Program-made: the position numbers and the translations under genes | The notes under the pieces: generated by a model | Database searches by the model: none | Told to the model about the DNA's origin: nothing | Seen by the model: the letters and a program-made list of their open reading frames with translations, nothing else | In this document: positions 34,885-43,057 of the stretch, one piece after another | Position numbering within the stretch: position 1 is the stretch's first letter | Layout of the letters: every line of letters starts with the position of its first letter | NCBI RefSeq assembly: GCF_004117935.1 | Contig: NZ_SDOY01000152.1 | Coordinates: 61,704-125,703 of the forward strand | Length of the DNA: 64,000 bases | Source: Streptomyces roseicoloratus | GTDB lineage: Bacteria > Actinomycetota > Actinomycetes > Streptomycetales > Streptomycetaceae | Direction of reading: 5' to 3'

Positions 34885-35904
34885 TCAGCGTACGGGGTCG
34901 GCCACTTGGGCGAGCAGTGCTGCCGACTCCTCCGGCGCCAGGACGCGTTCGAGGACGAGGTCGCCGGCCATCCGGGGGAAGAACCGCCCAGCGTCCCAGC
35001 TGCGGGCGTAGGGCGGCGGGTCGAGGACGAGCAGGCGCACTCCGCCGACGACGGGGATGTCGGACGGGTTGCCCTCGTTCCAGATCCACTCGCCGTCGGC
35101 GCCCACCAGGTTGAAGGACCCGGTGGTGGGCACCAGGCCCGCCTCGTCCCGGCAGCGGGCGACGGCCTCGGCGGACGGCGCGTCGCCCGGCAGGTGGCCG
35201 CCGCCGATGAGGGCGTGGGCGAGGAGGGTGTGCAGCTGGAAGTTGTCGCCGATTCCGGAGGCGCGCAGGGCGAAGCCGGCGCCGCTGACCCGGTCGATGG
35301 CGACGATCGGTTCGTCGTCGAGCACGGCCAGCGCGTACTCCAGGCGCTTGAACCGGAACCGGTCGTCCGCCGCCTCGGCGGCGTTCCGGACGGCCGCGAG
35401 CAGTTCCGGTCGTCCCGGGACACCGCGCCGCACGGCCGGCGAGCCGAGCATCGCGACCCCGGCCATCTCGAAGGGCTCCAGCGACTGCCAGGCCGCGACC
35501 GCCCCGTACCCGAAGCGTTCGACGTCCTCCTCCGTCAGGCCCTCGCCGTCGTGGCCGGGCAGCTCGCCGCGGCCCTCGGCGGTCCAGCGACGGGCGAAGT
35601 CCCCGGCCGTCTCGAACGCCTCGCGTACGGCGGCGAAGACGGCCGGGGCGCAGGCCACCGGGTCGGCGCCGCGTTCGACGCAGGCGCCGACGACCACGGC
35701 GACCACGGCCCGCGGCCCCGGCGGCACGTCGGGCAGCAGGGCGGCCAGCCGGGGCGCCGCCTCGTGGAGTTCGGCGTCGTCCGCCCCGTCGAAGGTGCTC
35801 TGCAGGGCCCCGAAGGCCTTCTCGGCGGCCTCGGCGTCGTGCGCCCGTACGGCGCTGCCGAAGTCCGCCACGGCGGCCGTGAACCGCCCACGTCCGAATA
35901 TCAT
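34885..35904 (-). CDS. Conserved actinobacterial protein of unknown function
   Basis: A 339 aa soluble protein without a recognised domain. The first 130 residues are helical and Ala-rich; the rest contains beta-rich segments with TGSFNLVGADGEWIWNEGN and GVRLLVLDPPPYARSWDAG. It starts with TAGGGT (35911-35916 on this strand) 6 nt before the ATG, so it is probably leaderless. It lies between an NTF2-like and a MazG-like gene with no coupling. Confidence 0.75.
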   Translation of the reverse strand: MIFGRGRFTAAVADFGSAVRAHDAEAAEKAFGALQSTFDGADDAELHEAAPRLAALLPDVPPGPRAVVAVVVGACVERGADPVACAPAVFAAVREAFETAGDFARRWTAEGRGELPGHDGEGLTEEDVERFGYGAVAAWQSLEPFEMAGVAMLGSPAVRRGVPGRPELLAAVRNAAEAADDRFRFKRLEYALAVLDDEPIVAIDRVSGAGFALRASGIGDNFQLHTLLAHALIGGGHLPGDAPSAEAVARCRDEAGLVPTTGSFNLVGADGEWIWNEGNPSDIPVVGGVRLLVLDPPPYARSWDAGRFFPRMAGDLVLERVLAPEESAALLAQVADPVR

Positions 35905-35948
35905 CCGCGCACCCTACCGCCCGTCCACGACCTGGCAGTCTTGCCTCC

Positions 35949-36290
35949 ATGACGGACACCGCCGCCTGGCACACCGTGACCCTCCTCCAGCAGTGGCTCA
36001 CGACCCATCAGCAGCTGCCCCGTGACGAGGAGATCCTGGTGCGCGTCCTCAAACTCTCGGAGGAGGTCGGCGAGGCCGCCCAGGCGGTCATCGGCGCGAG
36101 GGGCGTCAACCCGCGCAAGGGGCACAGTCACGGCCGGCAGGACGTCGAGGCGGAGTTGTGCGACGTCATCATCACGGCGATGGTCGCCCTGCGGACCCTG
36201 ACGCCGACGGCGCCGGAGGTCTTCGCACGGCATGTGGAGCGGGTGGCGGCGCGGTCACTGAAGGCGCCTCGGGCGACAACCGACACGTGA
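35949..36290 (+). CDS. MazG-like nucleotide pyrophosphohydrolase-family protein
   Basis: A 113 aa all-helical protein with the MazG/dUTPase-superfamily metal site: KLSEEVGEAAQAVIG (EExxE near residue 36) and ELCDVIITAMVAL (ExxD near 69). Single-domain MazG-like proteins hydrolyse non-canonical NTPs to NMP and PPi. The insertion RGVNPRKGHSHGRQDVEA between the motifs is typical of the Streptomyces branch. Substrate unknown. Confidence 0.85.
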   Translation: MTDTAAWHTVTLLQQWLTTHQQLPRDEEILVRVLKLSEEVGEAAQAVIGARGVNPRKGHSHGRQDVEAELCDVIITAMVALRTLTPTAPEVFARHVERVAARSLKAPRATTDT

Positions 36291-36399
36291 GACCGGTGGC
36301 ATCGGCTTCCGTACGTCTCGATTCGTGCACAAGCAGTGAAAAGCGTGAACGTTCTGTGTATGTTGAGCGCCGCTCGGTCCCCTGCTCGTGGAGCTTCCC

Positions 36400-37470
36400 A
36401 TGACGCAACCTCCGCCGCCCGGCCACGGATACGCCCAGGTGCCCCCGCCGTACGGCCCGCCTCCCCCTCCCCCGTTTCCGTATCAGGGGCCTCCCGTGCC
36501 GCCCCGGCGCTGGTGGCAGCATCCGGCGCTGGTCATCGCCGCCCTGGTCGTCCTTCCGCCCGCCGGCATCGCGCTCGCCTGGCTGAGCCACTGGAGCCGG
36601 ACGGTCAAGATCGTCGCCACCGTCCTCGCGAGCCTGTGGTTCCTGACGCCCTTCCTCGGCAACCCGCCGAAGGATCCGGCCGTGAAGGACGAGGCGAAGC
36701 CGAAGGCGCCCGCGACGGCCACTCCCTCAGCGAGCCCCACGCCGAGTGCGCCGCCCGACTACGTCGGGCAGAACCTCAAGACGGCGAAGGCCGCCGCCTA
36801 CGAGGCCGGGTACGACGCCATTTCCCATGACGCCTCCGACAAGGACGCGGGGCAGTGGGACGACGACAACTGGAAGGTCTGCTTCCAGACCCCGGCGGAC
36901 AAGAAGGCGGGCTCGATGCCCACCCTCGACTTCGGCGTGGTGCGCAACGAGTGGCCGTGCCCGGCGAAGGACGGCGAACCCATCCCGTACCCGAGGATGC
37001 CGAAGGTCGTCGGCCGGACCTTCGCGAAGGCGTCCGAGACGCTGAAGCCCCTCGCGCTCCGGCAGATCGGGGCGGACGCCGCCTACACCGACGTGACCCT
37101 GCCTGCCGACGTCGACGACTGGAGCGTCTGTTTCCAGAACCCGGAGGCGGGCGAGGAGATCGAGGATCCCGCGACCACCACGGCCGACCTGAAGGTGACC
37201 GCCCCCGGCACGCCCTGCCCGGAGAACGAGTCCACCGAGCTCCATCCGGACCCGGTGCCCACGCATGACGACAGCGACGACTCGAACAGTTCCTCGGGCG
37301 GCACGTCGTCGGGAGGGTCCTCCGGCGGTTCCTCCGGCGGATCCGACAGCGTCTACTACAAGAACTGCACGGCCGCCCGAGCAGCCGGCGCCGCCCCGAT
37401 CCGCCGCGGCGAGCCCGGATACCGCTCCGCCCTCGACCGGGACGGCGACGGCATCGCCTGCGACAGCTAG
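36400..37470 (+). CDS. PASTA-like, Excalibur-domain membrane protein
   Basis: A 356 aa protein. In order: a Pro/Gly/Tyr-rich N-terminus (about 1-35), two membrane helices (about 45-65 and 70-90), two PASTA-like repeats (about 125-195 and 200-270, each with a V(G)xxxxxAxxxL pattern), a Ser/Gly linker, and a C-terminal Excalibur calcium-binding domain (KNCTAARAAGAAPI... DRDGDGIACDS). It should project to the cell surface. GGAG 7 nt before the ATG at 36400 fixes the start over the upstream GTG at 36388. Confidence 0.85.
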   Translation: MTQPPPPGHGYAQVPPPYGPPPPPPFPYQGPPVPPRRWWQHPALVIAALVVLPPAGIALAWLSHWSRTVKIVATVLASLWFLTPFLGNPPKDPAVKDEAKPKAPATATPSASPTPSAPPDYVGQNLKTAKAAAYEAGYDAISHDASDKDAGQWDDDNWKVCFQTPADKKAGSMPTLDFGVVRNEWPCPAKDGEPIPYPRMPKVVGRTFAKASETLKPLALRQIGADAAYTDVTLPADVDDWSVCFQNPEAGEEIEDPATTTADLKVTAPGTPCPENESTELHPDPVPTHDDSDDSNSSSGGTSSGGSSGGSSGGSDSVYYKNCTAARAAGAAPIRRGEPGYRSALDRDGDGIACDS

Positions 37471-37478
37471 GACTGGTC

Positions 37479-37518
37479 CGGCCGGAGGCCGGGTGCCGTG
37501 GGCACCAGACGCCGGCCG
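37479..37518 (+). terminator. GC-rich hairpin after the Excalibur gene
   Basis: Nested inverted repeats: outer GGCCGG / CCGGCC and inner GGTGCC-GT-GGGCACC-like arms directly after the stop codon. Likely terminator. Confidence 0.5.
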
Positions 37519-37646
37519 AGGGCGGCCCTTGAGCTGCGCCCAGGCTCTTCAGGTCCGGAGCCAGATGGCCGCGGCTGCCGCTGCCGCGGCGCCAAGGTGG
37601 GCCTCCGGCGCAGGCCAGAGGCCCTTTCCGCGACAAAGCCCAGATG

Positions 37647-37675
37647 GGGGCAGACGAGTCGGGCTGTACGCCGGG
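37647..37675. repeat. Left attachment-site copy (fragment of rnpB 3' end)
   Basis: 29 bases identical to 43170-43198 and containing CAGACGAGTCGGGCTGTACG. Outside and inside flanks of the two copies differ. Between the Excalibur gene and the next gene (37471-37804) there is no coding sequence: the gap holds a terminator, this site, a GTGGCTAC-containing segment at 37727-37746 and another hairpin. Confidence 0.85.
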
Positions 37676-37726
37676 GACTGTCGGCGCAACGCAAGGACCT
37701 GCATAAACGTGCAGGGATGGCGATTC

Positions 37727-37746
37727 CGTGGCTACTTTGATGGCTA
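37727..37746. repeat. Possible integrase arm-type site, left end
   Basis: A doubled GGCTAC element (GTGGCTACTTTGATGGCTAC) that recurs with two changes at 43038-43057 near the other end, inside the island at both ends. Such paired sites can be integrase arm-binding repeats. This is an inference. Confidence 0.35.
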
Positions 37747-37754
37747 CGTAACAA

Positions 37755-37790
37755 GACGTCCCCGCCCGGATCGGCCCGGACGGGGACGTC
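37755..37790 (-). terminator. Hairpin terminator at the left island end
   Basis: GACGTCCCCG (37755-37764) pairs with CGGGGACGTC (37781-37790) around a 16-nt loop that can add a CCCGG/CCGGG-like inner stem. It lies 14 nt past the stop of the minus-strand gene 37805-38158. Confidence 0.75.
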
Positions 37791-37804
37791 GTCGCTCCTG
37801 AGAT

Positions 37805-38158
37805 TCAGACGGTCCCCTCGATGCGTTCGAAGATGTCCGCGTCCGTCTCCCGCTGCCAGACCGGCAGGTCGGACCAGTCGGCGACATATCCGGGCTTCGG
37901 GTCTTCGAAATGCCGGAACATCTGGGCGGTCCAGCAGATCGCAACGAATCGCCCCTTCTGCTCGCGGGTGAGCCGGGCCGCGTGCCCGCCGCTGACCTCG
38001 ATGAAGTCGCGCACCTGCCCGTACACGGCGGTGGCCGCTTCGCGCTCCCACGCGGGCGTGTCGTCCCACGGCGTGACGTAGCCAGGCTTGGGCTCGCCGG
38101 GGTAATGCTTGTTCACACCGTCGATCCACGCCTCGCGGAAGATCCGGCCGTCATTCAT
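37805..38158 (-). CDS. Small protein with duplicated W-D-x-P-x-W-x-R-E motif
   Basis: A 117 aa protein built from two similar halves: KPGYVTPWDDTPAWEREA (near residue 23) and KPGYVADWSDLPVWQRET (near 84), each followed by a helix (VYGQVRDFIE / IFERIEGTV). Proteins with this motif are common next to regulators and mobile DNA in actinobacteria, but I do not know their function. The start at 38158 (MNDGRIFREAW) is set by the conserved region. It lies 16 nt downstream of the XRE regulator gene, probably co-transcribed. Confidence 0.75.
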   Translation of the reverse strand: MNDGRIFREAWIDGVNKHYPGEPKPGYVTPWDDTPAWEREAATAVYGQVRDFIEVSGGHAARLTREQKGRFVAICWTAQMFRHFEDPKPGYVADWSDLPVWQRETDADIFERIEGTV

Positions 38159-38174
38159 GCGCGTGTCCCTCTCG

Positions 38175-39431
38175 TCATGCGGTGCGCGGAAGCGCCGCGA
38201 TTCGGTGATCAAGAGTCGAGACTCGGTCATCGGACATGAGCGGGGCAAGACGCCCCCGAAGCCCGTCCAGCTTCTTGCCGATGAATCCCGAATTCGACCG
38301 GTCGGCCAGTCCGAGTGCCTGCTCCGCGTAGTGCACGACCTGATCGATGTCCCGCCTGTGCGCCCCGAGCACGGCGAGGTCGCTGAGAACAGCAGCTCGG
38401 CGACGCAGGGACAGGGGTTGGGCAAGGGCTGCGGTGAGCGCTTCCTCGGCGAGATCAGGGCGGCCCAGCTGGAGGTAGCAGGCCCCTCTCTCCTCTGCCA
38501 GGCGGGAGCCGTCGAAGCGGAGCCAGCCGCCGTTGTGGGAGTGAGCGCTGTCGAGGGTGTGCACTTTCTCGGCTTCGTCAAGAGCCCGGTTGCACGCGGC
38601 GAGATCGCCCACGGCCGCGTACGCCTGCGCCTGGACGGCCGCGACCCAGTGACGGGTGGAGAGAGTGTCGTCGCCCCTCCGGGCGATGCGGAAAGCTGCC
38701 GCGAGCAAGGGCTGGGCAGCGTGCGCGCGACGCGCGTACAGCTCGACGTACGCGTGGCGCGTCATGGCACACGCCCACAGGTCGTGGTCGCCACCGGCGT
38801 AGGCCGCGTTGGCGGCCAATGTGTAGCACTGCGCGGCGTCGGTGTACCGGTTGGCGTCGAAGAACAGCTCGCCGACGAGCTGGTAGAGGTCAGCCGTCAT
38901 CCGACACAACCGGGACCGATCCACAGCCGTACGGGTCTCGGCCAGCCCCTTCGCCATCACATCGAGCTGTGCGCGCACCGCAGGGAAGACCACATGCTTG
39001 GCGTCCGATAGCGCGTAGACCTGCCAGAGGCTGCGATGCAAGGCGTCCCCCGTCTCCAAGAGCGTCGACGCTGCGCGCCCTCGGGTGGCGTCACCGGCAT
39101 CGGGAAGCGCGACCAGCGCACCCGTAACGGCGAGCAGACCCAGGACTTCGCGGCGCTTCATGTCGCCATCATCACCATGGAGGAGGGGTGGAACAGCGGA
39201 GAGCCCGGCTGTCTCAGCCGGCTGTTCCTCGGAGAGAAGGGCTTCCAGCTCGGGCAGGGTCACTCCCAACAGCCTTGCGATCTTCGGCCGTTGATGAGGA
39301 CGCGGGGTGGCACGACCACTTTCCCAACGGACCACGGTGGACGCGGCCACCGAGAGCACTTCTGCGAATTCCTCCTGAGAGTAACCCCGGGCCGCGCGTC
39401 GTTCCGCAAAGTGCCTTCGCCTCGACGTCAT
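38175..39431 (-). CDS. XRE-family regulator with TPR-like domain
   Basis: A 418 aa protein with an N-terminal helix-turn-helix (about 7-62; SQEEFAEVLSVAASTVVRWESG) and a long helical C-terminal region with TPR-like repeats (about 130-390; for example RYTDAAQCYTLAANAAYAGGDH). This layout is typical of the Streptomyces regulators found beside ATP-grasp RiPP cassettes and other small-peptide systems, and may sense a peptide. It is divergent from the RiPP operon across 183 bases, which contain a TTGACT (39545) but no clear -10. GGGGAGG precedes the ATG. Confidence 0.88.
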   Translation of the reverse strand: MTSRRRHFAERRAARGYSQEEFAEVLSVAASTVVRWESGRATPRPHQRPKIARLLGVTLPELEALLSEEQPAETAGLSAVPPLLHGDDGDMKRREVLGLLAVTGALVALPDAGDATRGRAASTLLETGDALHRSLWQVYALSDAKHVVFPAVRAQLDVMAKGLAETRTAVDRSRLCRMTADLYQLVGELFFDANRYTDAAQCYTLAANAAYAGGDHDLWACAMTRHAYVELYARRAHAAQPLLAAAFRIARRGDDTLSTRHWVAAVQAQAYAAVGDLAACNRALDEAEKVHTLDSAHSHNGGWLRFDGSRLAEERGACYLQLGRPDLAEEALTAALAQPLSLRRRAAVLSDLAVLGAHRRDIDQVVHYAEQALGLADRSNSGFIGKKLDGLRGRLAPLMSDDRVSTLDHRIAALPRTA

Positions 39432-39614
39432 AGGCCTCCCCTCACGAGAACCCTTTCACGCACTCATACCCGCCACGCGCCAACGCCTGGAAAACGCCCG
39501 GGTATTGCGCGACGTCCGCTCTGGGAGAAGGTAACGGATCGTCGTTGACTGGTCACACGCCGCTCGGAGGGCGAAGGACCCTTCGGCGGCTCCCACCACG
39601 GGAGGAGCGACCGA

Positions 39615-39782
39615 GTGACAACCTCCGGACTGCCCCGCAGGAACTCTGGCGACAGTGGCCGTATGTACACGCCGCCAGAGCCCCGGCCGGGTGCGCCGAG
39701 CCGGGCTCTTCGCGTGCGGGCGGCCGGCGGCTGGGAGAAGTTCATGCGCCGCATCGAGGCCCGACAGGAGCCGCAGGAGTGA
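39615..39782 (+). CDS. Small basic protein, first ORF of the RiPP operon
   Basis: A 55 aa ORF starting at GTG with GGAGG 9 nt upstream. The sequence is Pro/Arg-rich and ends in GGWEKFMRRIEARQEPQE. An internal ATG at 39663 (MYTPPEPRPGAP) is an alternative start. The TGA overlaps the GTG of the next ORF, so the two are coupled. Similar short ORFs with a WEKFMRRIEARQ ending recur in Streptomyces, from memory. Function unknown. Confidence 0.55.
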   Translation: MTTSGLPRRNSGDSGRMYTPPEPRPGAPSRALRVRAAGGWEKFMRRIEARQEPQE

Positions 39783-39985
39783 ACCCGGTCGGTTCCGACG
39801 GCTACGAGCACCACCCGCTCCTGGACACGCTTGTCCGTGACATCGCCTCGCGTGGGGAGGGCGTGCTCGTCGCCGTCACACACGAGCTCCACAGCCACGG
39901 CACGGTCCGCATCGCGCACATCCGGCCCGCGTCCGGAGTCGAGTGGACGACCGCGGCCGACAACATCCAGGCCGCTCGCCCCTGA
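39779..39985 (+). CDS. Small protein upstream of the RiPP precursor
   Basis: A 68 aa ORF with GTG start, AGGAG 8 nt upstream, overlapping the previous stop (GTGA). It reads as a compact alpha/beta domain: HHPLLDTLVRDIASRGEG, VLVAVTHELHSHGTVRIAHIRP and EWTTAADNIQAA. Function unknown. The tight packing upstream of the precursor gene suggests one transcript and possibly a role in the pathway or in its regulation. Confidence 0.6.
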   Translation: MNPVGSDGYEHHPLLDTLVRDIASRGEGVLVAVTHELHSHGTVRIAHIRPASGVEWTTAADNIQAARP

Positions 39986-40064
39986 GCCGCGGCCCGCAGA
40001 TGGCCGTCCGCGCCCCCTGGCGCAGACGCATTCCCGCACCGCGCCCTTCAATACAAGGAGTCTC

Positions 40065-40325
40065 ATGACCACCTCTGTTGCACTCCCCTCCCCCACACGC
40101 CCGTGGGGTGCGGGCCGACTCGCGCCCTACCCGGCGGTCATCCGCCGACCCCACGCCACGGTCGCCGTCGACCCCACGACGCAGCTCGGGGTGTTCCGCG
40201 ACCGCGTCGGGCAGGTGGTCGAGATGGGCAAGCACGGCACCAGCTCGGGCACCGAGACCTCCACGACGACGAACTCGGACTCCCGGAACGACCAGGGTCA
40301 CGATCAGGACAGCACGCAGGACTGA
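40065..40325 (+). CDS. tgmA: ATP-grasp-modified RiPP precursor peptide (TgmA type)
   Basis: An 86 aa precursor with AAGGAG 4 nt before the ATG. The leader has the conserved RPWGAGRLAPYP block (residues 12-23) and VDPTTQLGVFRDRVGQVVEM (35-54). The likely core, after GKHGTSSG, is rich in Thr, Ser, Asp, Asn and Gln (residues 58-86), the hydroxyl and carboxylate side chains an ATP-grasp ligase could join. This matches the putative ATP-grasp target RiPP family (TIGR04186 type). The stop overlaps the maturase start (TGATG). Confidence 0.88.
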   Translation: MTTSVALPSPTRPWGAGRLAPYPAVIRRPHATVAVDPTTQLGVFRDRVGQVVEMGKHGTSSGTETSTTTNSDSRNDQGHDQDSTQD

Positions 40326-41290
40326 TGGCCATGACCGAGGAGAGGCCGGTTCTGGTGGCCACCGAGGCGGACGACATCACCGCCGACATGGTGATCACCG
40401 AACTCAACCGGCGCCATGTGCCGGTGGTCCGGTTCAACCCCGCCGACATCGGCGAAAACCTCACGGTCTCGGCTCAGTTCGGCACCTGCCCGGCCCCGGT
40501 GGTCGGGCAGGTGTGCACCCCGTCGAGAACCGCTGATGTGTCTCAGGTCCGGTCGGTGTACTGGCGCCGCCCGGAATGGCCCACGTTTCCCCACCTGTCC
40601 GCTGACGACTCCCGGTTCGCGGCGGCGCAGGTCCGCTACGGATTGGGGGGCACCCTCTACGCCCTGGACGGCCCGCTCTGGGTCAACCACCCCCTGCGCG
40701 TTGCCGCAGCCGATTACAAGCCCGCGCAGCTCGTTCTCGCCCAGCAACTCGGCTTCACCATCCCTCCCACCCTTGTCACCAACGACCCGGACGAGGCCCG
40801 CGAGTTCGTCCGGGCTCAGGGGCAGGCGATCTTCAAGACACTGCGATGGACCCCCTACACGCGTGATGGCGTACCGGTGACAGGGTGGGCTGCCCCCGTC
40901 GCGCCCGAGGAGATCGACGACAGCGTTCGGGTCGCGCCCCATCTGTTCCAGGCCCGCGTGGACAAGGTCGCCGACGTCCGCGTACTGCTCGTAGGCCGAC
41001 ACACGTTCGCCGTACGCATCGACTCCGACCTCCTGGACTGGCGCAAGGACTACAGCGCCCTGACCTACACCGTGGAGCACCTTCCCGACGGGGTGACCAA
41101 GGGACTGCGTGCCTATCTGGACCGGCTGGATCTGGTCTCGGGAAGCTTCGATCTCGCGGTCGACCGGGCGGGGTACTACTGGTGGCTGGAACTGAATCCC
41201 AACGGACAGTGGGGGTGGCTGGAGACCGAGACCGGCCTCCCGATGTCCGCTGCCTTCGCCGACCTGCTCGTACAAGGAGATCGCCGATGA
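40325..41290 (+). CDS. tgmB: ATP-grasp ribosomal peptide maturase (TgmB type)
   Basis: A 321 aa ATP-grasp ligase of the MvdD/SAV_5884 type. The N-terminal domain begins RPVLVATEADDITADMVITELNRR; SVYWRRPEWP (near residue 77) and the nucleotide-binding region (QAIFKTLRW near 169) follow. The Mg-binding strand WWLELNPNGQWGWLE near 292 supplies the ExN metal ligands. It should activate a carboxylate of the precursor as acyl phosphate and form an ester or amide cross-link. An ATG at 40331 is an alternative start. Coupled at both ends (TGATG, ATGA). Confidence 0.92.
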   Translation: MAMTEERPVLVATEADDITADMVITELNRRHVPVVRFNPADIGENLTVSAQFGTCPAPVVGQVCTPSRTADVSQVRSVYWRRPEWPTFPHLSADDSRFAAAQVRYGLGGTLYALDGPLWVNHPLRVAAADYKPAQLVLAQQLGFTIPPTLVTNDPDEAREFVRAQGQAIFKTLRWTPYTRDGVPVTGWAAPVAPEEIDDSVRVAPHLFQARVDKVADVRVLLVGRHTFAVRIDSDLLDWRKDYSALTYTVEHLPDGVTKGLRAYLDRLDLVSGSFDLAVDRAGYYWWLELNPNGQWGWLETETGLPMSAAFADLLVQGDRR

Positions 41291-42450
41291 CCGACCCGGC
41301 ATCCGAGCGACGCCGCATGGCGACCGTTCTCATGAATCGAGGGGTCCTGAAATCCGCCTGGCTGCGTAAGGCCGTCGAGTCCGTCCCCCGCGAGCGGTTC
41401 CTCCGCCCGGGAGTCTTCCTGGACGAGGGGCGGACCTGGCGGCCCGTCACCGCCAACGACGCGAATCCGGACGAGTGGCTGAAGATCGCATACAGCGTAG
41501 ACACCCTCACCACCCAGCTCGACGGCCAACTCACCGCCGACCAGGCCGACGAACGCGTCGTGGGCGTGCCCACGTCCTCCTCGACCGACCCGGCCACCGT
41601 CGTCGGCATGATCGAGACCCTGGACCTCGCGACGGGCCACCGAGTCCTGGAGATCGGCACAGGCACCGGCTACTCCGCAGCCCTGATGTGCCACTACCTC
41701 GGCGAGGACAACGTCGCCACGGTCGAGGTCGACGCACAAGTGGCCGCACGCGCCGATGCCGCTCTCGAAGCCGTCGGCTTCTCGACATGGACGGTGACGG
41801 GCGACGGGCTCCTCGGCCACCCGTACCGAGCACCGTACGACCGGGTCATCGCCACCTGCGCGGTCCGCCGCATCCCGTACGCGTGGATCAGGCAGACGAG
41901 ACCCGGAGGCGTTGTGCTCGGCACGGTCGGCTCGTGGCCATGGGGAACCGGCCTCGCGAAACTGGCCGTCGGCGATGACGGCACCGCCGAGGGCTCGATC
42001 GTCGGGAGTTCCTCCTTCATGCAGGCGCGGGCCCAGGCCGTGGCCCCCATGGCCGGCGATCTCTCCGCCCGGACCGCGTACGCGGACAGTGAGCGGCGCA
42101 CCCGGATGTCTCCTCTTGTCCTGGAGGAGTGGATGCCCGCCTTCCTCGCTCAGCTGGCGGCGCCCGGCGTTCACTTTGTCCGCGCGTCGGGCCGTGATGG
42201 CTCGCCCTTGCGGTACCTGTTCAATCCGGAGAAGGAGTCGTTCGCCGAGTTCCTCGTCGACGGCGAGAACTGGATCGTCCGCCAAGGCGGTCCGGTGGCC
42301 CTGTGGGATGACGTGGAACGTTCTCTCGTGGCCTGGCGGGACGCCGGGGCGCCGGAGATCGACTCCGTACGGCTCCGCGTGACGCCCACGTCCCACCGGT
42401 ACTGGATTGACCAGGCGCCCTCTCTGCGCTGGGAGCACCGGATCGCCTGA
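41287..42450 (+). CDS. tgmC: PCMT-like methyltransferase of the ATP-grasp peptide system (TgmC type)
   Basis: A 387 aa methyltransferase related to protein L-isoaspartyl O-methyltransferase. It has SAM motif I VLEIGTGTGYSAALMCHYLG (near residue 120), the acidic post-I strand VATVEVD, and a VGVPTSSSTDPATVVGMIE region (near 92) matching the PCMT substrate loop. The C-terminal 150 residues are specific to the peptide-system branch. In fuscimiditide-type pathways a PIMT homologue converts an Asp of the cross-linked peptide to aspartimide; the same role here is inference. Confidence 0.92.
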   Translation: MTDPASERRRMATVLMNRGVLKSAWLRKAVESVPRERFLRPGVFLDEGRTWRPVTANDANPDEWLKIAYSVDTLTTQLDGQLTADQADERVVGVPTSSSTDPATVVGMIETLDLATGHRVLEIGTGTGYSAALMCHYLGEDNVATVEVDAQVAARADAALEAVGFSTWTVTGDGLLGHPYRAPYDRVIATCAVRRIPYAWIRQTRPGGVVLGTVGSWPWGTGLAKLAVGDDGTAEGSIVGSSSFMQARAQAVAPMAGDLSARTAYADSERRTRMSPLVLEEWMPAFLAQLAAPGVHFVRASGRDGSPLRYLFNPEKESFAEFLVDGENWIVRQGGPVALWDDVERSLVAWRDAGAPEIDSVRLRVTPTSHRYWIDQAPSLRWEHRIA

Positions 42451-42467
42451 CCCACTACGCTCCGGAC

Positions 42468-42770
42468 ATGGACGACGAACCGCTCTCCCAGTGGGCCGAG
42501 CGTCGCGACGCGAGGATCGGGCAGCTCCGCGCCATCCCCCTCGTGAACGGCGACGGCCCGAGGGCATCGCATATGAACCCCGATGCACCCCGCGCGATCC
42601 AGCGGTGGAACGGCCATCTGTGGGAGCCGCACGGCTTCGCGGCGAATCTCGCGGAAGCAAGACTCCTCCTCTTTCCCCACACCGAGGCTGCCCTTCCCTC
42701 TGCCTCTGAGGCGACACCGAAGCTCGGCCCCGGGACCGGCAGACATCGGAAACCTCCGACGCCCCGATAA
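42468..42770 (+). CDS. DUF6087-like small protein
   Basis: A 100 aa protein with conserved features DDEPLSQWAERRDAR, DGPRASHMNPDAPRAI and RWNGHLWEPHGFAANLAEA, recalled from a Streptomyces domain of unknown function (DUF6087). The last 35 residues are low complexity. TACGCT at 42456-42461 sits 6 nt before the ATG, so it probably has its own leaderless promoter despite being 17 nt after tgmC. Confidence 0.65.
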   Translation: MDDEPLSQWAERRDARIGQLRAIPLVNGDGPRASHMNPDAPRAIQRWNGHLWEPHGFAANLAEARLLLFPHTEAALPSASEATPKLGPGTGRHRKPPTPR

Positions 42771-42842
42771 ATCGGCGGGTCAGTGGCGGCCCATGCCATA
42801 CCGCTGAAATCCTCTCCCACCCGGTAGACCACCGACGGCACA

Positions 42843-42950
42843 ATGCCGCCCGTGAGCAACGACATATCCGATGACCCATGGGCCCAGCGGGTGTATCTGA
42901 TGTGGCTGGCCCGTGACACTCGCTACGCTCTGACAGCCCTGACCGCCTGA
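42843..42950 (+). CDS. Very small ORF, possible remnant
   Basis: A 35-codon frame, MPPVSNDISDDPWAQRVYL at its start, ending LARDTRYALTALTA. A GTG at 42852 is an alternative start. No ribosome site is clear. The composition looks protein-like (Trp, Tyr, Asp) but it may be the truncated end of a mobile-element gene. Between it and rnpB (42951-43131) I see only the GGCTAC repeat region and non-coding sequence. Confidence 0.3.
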   Translation: MPPVSNDISDDPWAQRVYLMWLARDTRYALTALTA

Positions 42951-43037
42951 GCGCCTGAGCGCAGAACACTCCGGTTCCGCCAGCCGCGTGGGTCTGCTTC
43001 GAGGACGGCCCAGCCGATACCCACGCCAAGCCGCCCA

Positions 43038-43057
43038 GCGTGGCTACCTTCATGGCT
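43038..43057. repeat. Possible integrase arm-type site, right end
   Basis: GTGGCTACCTTCATGGCTAC, the near-copy of 37727-37746, followed by CTTCGTAGC, a partial inverted half. It lies 112 nt inside the right att copy. Confidence 0.35.
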
